A DNA stretch of 10,454 nucleotides from CAYTGR01 sp964437445 (GTDB lineage: Bacteria; Chloroflexota; Anaerolineae; B4-G1; SLSP01), in the NCBI GenBank assembly GCA_964437445.1, contig CAYTGR010000090.1, positions 1 to 10,454 of the forward strand, given 5' to 3'. Every line of letters begins with the position of its first letter. Position 1 is the first letter of the stretch. Positions 1 to 4,956 of this stretch are shown piece after piece. Under the pieces are notes generated by a model that saw only the letters and a program-made list of their open reading frames with translations, had not been told where the DNA came from and did no database searches. A program made the position numbers and the translations under genes.

Positions 1-137
1 ATGTGCGAGCAATTGCGTTCTCCGACTATCAAAATGACTCTTGCGTAAGTCCTACAGTATTTCCCTTTTTTGCGTTTTTGTGTTAAAGTGAACCCAAAGC
101 AGTATTGCGTATTGCTGTATTGCAAGGAGGGCTGGCA
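1..137. promoter_or_regulatory. AT-rich leader upstream of the SPFH operon
   Basis: No confident gene lies here. An in-frame stretch from position 1 to a TAA at 46-48 has only 15 sense codons and could be the tail of a gene that starts outside the window, or chance. The region is clearly richer in A and T than the genes that follow. The word TTGCGT occurs four times, at 13-18, 41-46, 70-75 and 105-110. TATTGC occurs three times just before the ribosome site, at 103-108, 110-115 and 118-123. I could not pick a convincing -35/-10 pair. Its place before a four-gene operon makes it the likely promoter region, but that is inference. Confidence 0.4.
124..130 (+). promoter_or_regulatory. Ribosome binding site that sets the start of SPFH gene A
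   Basis: AAGGAGG lies seven bases before the ATG at 138. The open frame extends back to an ATG at 105, but that codon has no purine-rich site in front of it, so 138 is the better start. Confidence 0.8.
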
Positions 138-1448
138 ATGATTCCACTCATTCCTTTAGTCCCACGCCTGGTCATCCTGGGCCTCTTTGTCGGCGGCCTG
201 GTCCTGGTCCTGCGCCAGGTCAGGCAAAAGCCGCCAGAGCATGGTTCCTGGTTCCTGGTGTTGCTTCTCTTATGGCTTGTTTTGATGCCCTGGCTCTGGC
301 TTTTTTCGCCGGCTCCTTCGTTCCTGGTGTTGCTCCTGTTGCTGATCATTCCCCCGCTTCTGGGGGTGGTGCTGATCTTCCTGCGACTGCCGGCTATTTT
401 CCCGATGGATCCCGAACAGTCCAGCAACCCCTGGAAAATCTGGCAATTCCTGGCCGGATTTATTTTCGGGCGCCCCAAGCCGGCCTGGGTGGTGGTGGAC
501 GGCGAGATCCAGGAGCGGATCAAAGGAGATGCGTTCTGGGGGCTGGGGCCAGGCCTGGCGTTAACCGAAGCGCACAACGTGATCGTCTTTGGCGATGGCT
601 CTCAGATCAAAGCGATTGAGGGGCCGGGGTTCGTTTTCACCGAAAAAGCGCAGCTGGCTACGGCGACGGTGGACCTGCGCGAACAGTTGCGGGGCCAGAC
701 AATTGAGGCCGTCAGCCGCGATGGGATCCGGTTGCTGGTCCCGTTCAGTTGTATTTTCCGCATTGATCCTGGCCAGCAGGTGCCGCGTTTGGGAGAATAC
801 TGGCCTTATCACAAACGGGCTGTCTTCCTGGCTTTCCGCGCGCGCCAGGTAGATCCGGCCGGCAAGACCCCCCTGGACGCGCCCCAGGCGGTCCCGTGGG
901 AGAACCTGCCGGGCTTGACCGCGCAGCAATTCACGCGCCAGGAGATCGCCCGTTATCGCCTGGATGATCTGTATGCGGTGACGACGCCGGGCCAGTTCCT
1001 GCGACCGACCATCGGACAACAGATCCGGACGTTGGTCGCTGCCCAGATGGAACCCAACGGGATTAAAATGACCGGCGGCTCAATTGGCAATAGCATCCGG
1101 CCTAAGGATGATGAGGTGGTCAAACAGCGAGTGGAGGCCTGGAAAGCCCGCTGGATCCAAAAAATGATGGTCATGGGCGGGCAGGCCGAGGCCGAGCGGT
1201 TGCGCCTCTTGGAGCGGGCCCGGGCCAAGATCCGGTTGGAGGCGCTGCTCCAGCTGGCTGAACCCCTGGCTGATTTGCAGAAGAATGGTGATCTGGCGCC
1301 CAACGTCATCGCGTTGCGGTTGCTGGATACACTGGAGGAAATGGCCCGGCGTCCCCAGGTTGAATCGCTGTTGCCGGCCTCGTCGCTGGCACTATTGACC
1401 GATCTGCGCCAGCAAGTCGGCGGGACCGGACCAGGAGGTGCGCGATGA
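138..1448 (+). CDS. SPFH/band-7 domain membrane protein A (436 aa)
   Basis: Probable membrane scaffold protein of the stomatin/prohibitin/flotillin/HflKC superfamily. What is seen: three strongly hydrophobic segments at about residues 8-26, 38-57 and 61-83, then a soluble region. From about residue 118 to 325 this follows the SPFH pattern: a GPG turn (162-164), VDLREQ (178-183) and SRDGI (193-197), with alternating hydrophobic residues as in the SPFH beta sheet. A charged Ala/Glu/Arg-rich helix follows at about 331-372 (EAWKARW, then AEAERLRLLERARAK), like the coiled coil after SPFH domains. The tail (about 385-428) is helical. The start at 138 has AAGGAGG seven bases upstream. The stop overlaps the next start (ATGA, 1445-1448), so the two are probably translationally coupled. 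The next gene is a diverged paralogue with matching SPFH and tail segments. Family known, exact function not; three N-terminal membrane segments are more than a typical stomatin has. Confidence 0.82.
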   Translation: MIPLIPLVPRLVILGLFVGGLVLVLRQVRQKPPEHGSWFLVLLLLWLVLMPWLWLFSPAPSFLVLLLLLIIPPLLGVVLIFLRLPAIFPMDPEQSSNPWKIWQFLAGFIFGRPKPAWVVVDGEIQERIKGDAFWGLGPGLALTEAHNVIVFGDGSQIKAIEGPGFVFTEKAQLATATVDLREQLRGQTIEAVSRDGIRLLVPFSCIFRIDPGQQVPRLGEYWPYHKRAVFLAFRARQVDPAGKTPLDAPQAVPWENLPGLTAQQFTRQEIARYRLDDLYAVTTPGQFLRPTIGQQIRTLVAAQMEPNGIKMTGGSIGNSIRPKDDEVVKQRVEAWKARWIQKMMVMGGQAEAERLRLLERARAKIRLEALLQLAEPLADLQKNGDLAPNVIALRLLDTLEEMARRPQVESLLPASSLALLTDLRQQVGGTGPGGAR

Positions 1449-2746
1449 CACCGACCTTGAAACGTTATGGCCTGGTGGGGTTGATCCTGGTGGTGTTGAC
1501 GGTGGTCTTTTTCGTGGCGCTGGTGGTAGCGCCACCGATGGGCGAGAGAGCGCTGGCGGGCAGTGATCGGTTCGTCTTCGGCCTGGCCTTTTTCCTGGGG
1601 CTGCTGGTTTTCTACCTGTTGTCCGATGAGCTGGCCGTGCACCTGGTCACCAAACTCTACGCTTTGCCACGCGAGGAGGCGGCCGGTCTGGTGGAACGGA
1701 TCTTCTTCGGGCTGCCCGATGTGCCGCCCTTTGATCCCGTCTTAAACGTGAAAGAGGGGTATGTGGATCCCGACGGGCCGGCCGTGATGCGTAAGGTGGG
1801 CGGGCCGGGTTTCCTGAAGGTCGCCTACGACAGTGCCGCCGTCACAGAACGCGGCGGACGCCTGGTGCGCATCCTAGGCCCCGGGTGGCACAAGCTGCAC
1901 GCCTTTGAGCGCGTGTGGGACGTTGTTGACTTGCGCCCCCAACATCGCGTCGTGACGACGAAAGCGGTCACCCGCGACGGCATCCCCATCACATGCACCG
2001 TGGACCTGGTCTTTCGGATCGCAGACGATGGCTCGGAGCCGAGCTTAGACCGCCCCTATCCCTTCAGCGAGGAGGCTGTTTTTACCGCCTCTACCATCCA
2101 GCGAGTGCGTGAGCGGACCGGCAAGGACCGGATTATCCCCTGGGCGAACCGGATAGCGTCCGGGTTGGTGGACGGGACCGTGCGCGATGCGCTGGAGCGG
2201 CTCACCCTGGATGAGTTGCTCTTCCTGGACGAGCAAGAGGAACCCCCGCTGGCTGCGTTGGGGGCCCGGCTGCAGGAGAATATCCGGCAGAATGCGGCCT
2301 CCCTGGGGGTCCACATTGAGAGTTTACGGCTGGCGCCGGTCCAGCCGGAAGAAGAGGCCATCTCCCGCCAGTGGTTGGAGGCCTGGCTGGCGGAATGGCA
2401 GCGCTATATTGCCGGACGGCGGGCGCAGGGCGAAGCCGAGCAGCTGGAAGCGGTGGAACTGGCCCGCATTCAGGTATTGGTAGAATTGATCACCGGGATG
2501 CAGCAGGCCATCCAAAACCTGGATCGTAAGGGCATGGAGGTTCCCCCCACGTTCATTGTGCTCCGTTTCCTGGAGGCCATGCGGTCCTTGACGGTCGGCG
2601 ATCCTCTGCTGCGTAGCACCATGCCCCAGCAAACCGAAGCCCTGTTGCATTTGCTGGAATCGCTCCGGCAGCAGCTACCGCCTCCTGGCAGTGGTGAGGG
2701 GACAACGGCTTCAGGGCAGAACTGGCCGGCCCTGCCACCTCTATGA
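1445..2746 (+). CDS. SPFH/band-7 domain membrane protein B (433 aa), paralogue of A
   Basis: Second SPFH-family protein. Two hydrophobic segments (about residues 9-29 and 42-60) anchor it in the membrane. The SPFH domain (about 103-300) is more canonical than in protein A: LGPGWH (144-149), VDLRPQ (161-166) and TRDGIPI (176-182) followed by a VDLVFRI strand. A predicted helix rich in Glu, Ala and Gln (about 304-345, including EAWLAEWQRY and GEAEQLEAVELAR) aligns with EAWKARW and AEAERLRLLERAR of protein A. The tails also correspond (IVLRFLEAM against IALRLLDTL). The two therefore look like an old tandem duplication. AGGAGGTG at 1433-1440 precedes the ATG by four bases and lies inside the upstream gene. 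By analogy with HflK/HflC, A and B may form a hetero-oligomer, but nothing in the sequence proves it. Confidence 0.85.
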   Translation: MTPTLKRYGLVGLILVVLTVVFFVALVVAPPMGERALAGSDRFVFGLAFFLGLLVFYLLSDELAVHLVTKLYALPREEAAGLVERIFFGLPDVPPFDPVLNVKEGYVDPDGPAVMRKVGGPGFLKVAYDSAAVTERGGRLVRILGPGWHKLHAFERVWDVVDLRPQHRVVTTKAVTRDGIPITCTVDLVFRIADDGSEPSLDRPYPFSEEAVFTASTIQRVRERTGKDRIIPWANRIASGLVDGTVRDALERLTLDELLFLDEQEEPPLAALGARLQENIRQNAASLGVHIESLRLAPVQPEEEAISRQWLEAWLAEWQRYIAGRRAQGEAEQLEAVELARIQVLVELITGMQQAIQNLDRKGMEVPPTFIVLRFLEAMRSLTVGDPLLRSTMPQQTEALLHLLESLRQQLPPPGSGEGTTASGQNWPALPPL

Positions 2747-2747
2747 C

Positions 2748-3704
2748 ATGCGTTGGGTTTCCATTCCTGACGAACTGGCCGTTCCCCATCTGCTGGAATT
2801 ACGGGAGGCTACGGCTCCATTAGTTCACACGCTCCACGGTGAGGTCAGCGCCAAATTGCTGGCCGGCGATTGGCCCGCCGCCCTGGAACTGGTGGAGCGG
2901 GCCTTTGCGTTGGCCTGGTCGGGGCATGACCGCTATGCCGCGGCCCTGATGCTGCTCTATAAAGCGGAATTGTTCAGCCAGCGCCAGCGGTGGGAAGAGG
3001 CCCTGGAGCAGAGCACAACGGCCCTGGATTGGTTGCGCCTTCAGATCTCCGAGGTGGCCCGGTACAACGAGGCGGTCGCTGCCTACCAGCAAGGATTGCT
3101 CCACTACACCCTGCGGGCCGATGAGAAAGCGACCCGCCTGCTGCTCAATGCGCAAGAGCTTTTCCTGGCCGGTGAACGGTATTGGGGCCTGCGGGGAGAT
3201 GCCGAACGGGTCGGCGAGTGCCGTGACGTGCAGCGGTGGATCAGCCGCCTGCTGGAGCTCCAGGTGCCGACCGAGGCGATGGTGCCGGCGCTCATCGTCC
3301 CGCTTTACGAGCTGGAGAACCGGACTTTCATCCGGGCGTGGGCCATCGCGGTCGCGCCGCTCTGTGAAGTAGACCCCGCCGGGTTGCAACCGGTGGCCGG
3401 CTCGGCGCTCATCCCTTTGACGGCCGGCCCGGCATTTTTGCTGCAACTGCTGCCCGGCGTCCGCTACGCGGCTTTCTGGGCGCACGATGCACCCGACCTG
3501 GTGTCTGAAAGCCAGCCGGGTGATATTTTGCTGGTGGAGATGGAGGCCGCCGGGACGGCCGGGACCGGAGGCCGCCAGGGACGGGGCGGGGCCTTTGTGC
3601 GCCGTCCGGATGGGCGGATCGCTTTTCATTTGCAGCGGCCGGCCACACCCCGGTTGGCAGGGATCCCACGGGCGTTGCTGCGAGGAAGGGAGGTGGCACG
3701 ATGA
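2748..3704 (+). CDS. TPR-like repeat protein with an unassigned C-terminal domain (318 aa)
   Basis: Not a recognised named protein. Residues about 31-170 are paired amphipathic helices with TPR-like spacing (AALELVERAFAL, AAALMLLYKAELF, WEEALEQSTTALDWL, AVAAYQQGLLHY, ATRLLLNAQELFL), suggesting a protein-binding solenoid of three to four repeats. From about 178 to 298 the protein turns beta-rich, with hydrophobic strands and a QPGDILLVE segment (256-264). That faintly recalls S24/LexA-like folds, but no catalytic pair can be named. There is no signal peptide or membrane helix, so it is probably cytosolic. The ATG at 2748 lies one base after the stop of SPFH B, which suits termination-reinitiation. 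No good ribosome site is visible, and a GTG at 2691 inside the upstream gene is an alternative start. The stop overlaps the kinase start (ATGA, 3701-3704). Its place suggests an adaptor for the SPFH proteins. Confidence 0.72.
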   Translation: MRWVSIPDELAVPHLLELREATAPLVHTLHGEVSAKLLAGDWPAALELVERAFALAWSGHDRYAAALMLLYKAELFSQRQRWEEALEQSTTALDWLRLQISEVARYNEAVAAYQQGLLHYTLRADEKATRLLLNAQELFLAGERYWGLRGDAERVGECRDVQRWISRLLELQVPTEAMVPALIVPLYELENRTFIRAWAIAVAPLCEVDPAGLQPVAGSALIPLTAGPAFLLQLLPGVRYAAFWAHDAPDLVSESQPGDILLVEMEAAGTAGTGGRQGRGGAFVRRPDGRIAFHLQRPATPRLAGIPRALLRGREVAR

Positions 3705-4636
3705 GTGACGGCGAACATCAGGTGCTGGTCATCGGGGCGGCGGGGGATGATACCAAAGTCTGGCCCCGCACGCGCGCAGTTGCGGAGGGACGTTCCAACC
3801 CGGGCCGCATTCGGTGGGGCTGGGGGGGCGTGGCCCGCAACATTGCCGAGAACCTGGCCTACCTGGGGGCCGATGTTCACTTGATCACCGCGGTCGGTGA
3901 CGACGAGGCCGGCCATAACCTCCTGGCCCATCTGGAGACCGTGGGGGTGGATATTTCGGCCGTGTTGCTATCGGAAGAGGGCCACACCAGTGCCTACGTG
4001 GCGCTCTACAATACCGAGGGCGAGCTTTGGCTGGCGTTTGATGATATGCGGGTGGTCGCTGAGGTCACGCCCGGTTACCTCCAGCGCCAACGTGCGCTGT
4101 TCCGCACGGCCGATATGATCTGCATTGATGCCAACCTCTCCCCGCGGACGCTCCAGACGGTCTTTCGGCTGGCGCACCAATACCGTGTCCCCGTCTGTGC
4201 TGATCCGACCGCGGCGCTGTTAGCGCCGCGGCTGGCGCCTTTCCTGCCCAACCTGGTCCTGCTGACCCCCGACCGGACTGAGGCCGAGTCGTTGTTGGGC
4301 GAACCGCTTCCCACCGAAGAGGCCATCATCCAGGGGGCGCGCCGGCTGGTGCAGCGCGGGGTGGGGTTGGCAGTGATCACCTTAGGGGCCGAGGGGCTGG
4401 CTTACGCGACTTCGGAGGAGAGCGGCCGGCTGCCCGCGTTTCAGGTGGAGGTTGTGGATCCAGTGGGGGTGGGCGATGCGTTGACGGCGGCGGTGATCTA
4501 CGGCTTGCTGGAGGGGTGCGCGCCGGCGGAAGCGGTGCGCTTGGGGCTGGCGGCCGCGGCGCAGACCTTGCGTTGCCGCGAAACGGTCTGTCCAAACCTG
4601 AGCCTGCAGTTGCTCTACGAGCAGTTGATTGTGTAG
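3701..4636 (+). CDS. psuK: PfkB-family kinase, pseudouridine kinase-like (311 aa)
   Basis: Ribokinase/PfkB-fold kinase that probably phosphorylates a nucleoside or sugar with ATP in the cytosol. Family marks: the N-terminal glycine signature GGVARNIAENLAYLG (42-56), TAVGDDEAG (63-71), and the C-terminal signature DPVGVGDALTAAVIYGLLEG (253-272) with the expected catalytic base D259. Several segments match what I remember of E. coli pseudouridine kinase (YeiC/PsuK): SNPG before the glycine motif (32-35), FDDMRV (113-118), IDANLS (142-147), and a C-terminal NLSLQ stretch (299-303) after CRETVC. PsuK makes pseudouridine 5'-phosphate for cleavage by the glycosidase PsuG, but no psuG is in this window, so the substrate is an inference. 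The anion-hole motif reads GVGD instead of the usual GAGD. GGGAGGTG at 3688-3695 precedes the ATG by five bases. It is the last gene of the SPFH operon and overlaps the TPR gene by four bases. Confidence 0.8.
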   Translation: MSDGEHQVLVIGAAGDDTKVWPRTRAVAEGRSNPGRIRWGWGGVARNIAENLAYLGADVHLITAVGDDEAGHNLLAHLETVGVDISAVLLSEEGHTSAYVALYNTEGELWLAFDDMRVVAEVTPGYLQRQRALFRTADMICIDANLSPRTLQTVFRLAHQYRVPVCADPTAALLAPRLAPFLPNLVLLTPDRTEAESLLGEPLPTEEAIIQGARRLVQRGVGLAVITLGAEGLAYATSEESGRLPAFQVEVVDPVGVGDALTAAVIYGLLEGCAPAEAVRLGLAAAAQTLRCRETVCPNLSLQLLYEQLIV

Positions 4637-4687
4637 GGTGGAAAGCCTGTCGTGCCGCACTTCAGCGTGTTGGACGGCGCTCAAGTT

Positions 4688-4727
4688 AGCGTTTCAGCGT
4701 CTCAGCGTTTCAGCGTTTTAGCGTGTT
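4688..4727. repeat. Five-unit 8-bp tandem repeat (AGCGTTTC type)
   Basis: Five adjacent octamers are seen: AGCGTTTC (4688), AGCGTCTC (4696), AGCGTTTC (4704), AGCGTTTT (4712) and AGCGTGTT (4720). Each differs from the consensus AGCGTTTC by two bases at most. A related CAGCGTGTTGG lies upstream near 4665-4675. The array is non-coding. It looks like a short minisatellite made by slippage; a protein-binding role is possible but not shown. Confidence 0.85.
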
Positions 4728-4745
4728 GGTAGTGACGCGCTTTAT

Positions 4746-4802
4746 GCTTGTAGTGACGCGCTTTAGCGCGGCAAAACGGCGCTGAAGCGCCTCACTACAA
4801 GC
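4746..4802. repeat. Long imperfect palindrome, copy 1 of a dispersed element
   Basis: Two 24-base arms (4746-4769 and 4779-4802) are reverse complements except for two positions and enclose a nine-base loop. The left arm begins GCTTGTAGTGACGCGC and the right arm ends TCACTACAAGC. The block GTAGTGACGCGCTTTA is also present directly upstream at 4729-4744, so the left half is duplicated. A diverged relative lies at 7781-7834. RNA from it would fold into a strong hairpin, but no run of T follows, so it does not look like a standard terminator. It resembles a REP- or MITE-like dispersed palindrome. Confidence 0.85.
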
Positions 4803-4808
4803 AAAGCG

Positions 4809-4948
4809 CTATTTTCAGAGGAATTCCTCATGAACTGGCGTTCACCAGCAGGGGGATGAAAATGTGAGCAGTGAGCGGTGAGCAGGAAACAGGCACTGCT
4901 ACCGGCTGCTCTCTGCTCACTCCTTAACTGGTTTCTATTTTCAAAGGA
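4809..4948. repeat. 14-bp direct repeats (13/14 identical) flanking a 112-bp segment
   Basis: CTATTTTCAGAGGA at 4809-4822 and CTATTTTCAAAGGA at 4935-4948 differ at one base. The second copy is the context of the working ribosome site for the DUF362 gene. The first is followed by a similar purine site and an ATG at 4830. The segment between them carries the GTGAGCA inverted repeat. The arrangement could be a target-site duplication around a small insertion, or a local duplication of the leader that displaced the original start region. Confidence 0.6.
4864..4920. repeat. GTGAGCA repeat and inverted repeat
   Basis: Three 7-base units run in tandem (GTGAGCA, GTGAGCG, GTGAGCA; 4864-4884). The first 13 bases (4864-4876) pair with 4908-4920 at 12 of 13 positions, leaving a 31-base loop that holds a further AGCAG/CTGCT pairing. 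No T run follows. It lies between the two 14-bp direct repeats, just upstream of the DUF362 ribosome site. Confidence 0.7.
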
Positions 4949-4956
4949 GGTGTGAA

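Larger units (their letters stand above)
4637..4956. other. Repeat-rich intergenic spacer, no gene
   Basis: About 320 bases without a credible gene, between the kinase stop and the DUF362 start. It holds, in order, an 8-bp tandem array (4688-4727), a repeated GTAGTGACGCGC block leading into a long palindrome (4729-4802), the first copy of a near-perfect 14-bp direct repeat (4809-4822), a 12-bp perfect palindrome GAGGAATTCCTC (4818-4829), a ten-codon ATG-to-TGA frame (4830-4859), a GTGAGCA-based inverted repeat (4864-4920), the second copy of the 14-bp repeat (4935-4948) and the ribosome site of the next gene (4943-4950). No clear promoter was recognised. This much repeated material suggests a region where small elements collect. 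Confidence 0.75.

Noticed and set aside
105..137. Earlier ATG at 105 for SPFH gene A
   Set aside because: It would add 11 residues with no ribosome site; the ATG at 138 has AAGGAGG at ideal spacing and begins directly before the first membrane helix.
2691..2747. GTG start at 2691 for the TPR protein
   Set aside because: It would overlap the SPFH B gene by 56 bases and add a basic, low-complexity segment. ATG 2748 directly after the stop fits coupling better. It is not fully excluded, because neither start has a good ribosome site.
2820..3629. 269-codon open frame on the minus strand inside the TPR gene
   Set aside because: Same antisense composition, no ribosome site or family motif, and it opposes a tightly coupled operon.
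4688..4802. CRISPR array
   Set aside because: The units are 8 bp in direct tandem without spacers, and the larger repeats are palindromic halves, not repeat-spacer units.
4746..4802. Intrinsic terminator at the first palindrome
   Set aside because: The hairpin is strong but GCAAAGCG, not a T run, follows it. It is over 100 bases beyond the kinase stop, so it is called a dispersed repeat.
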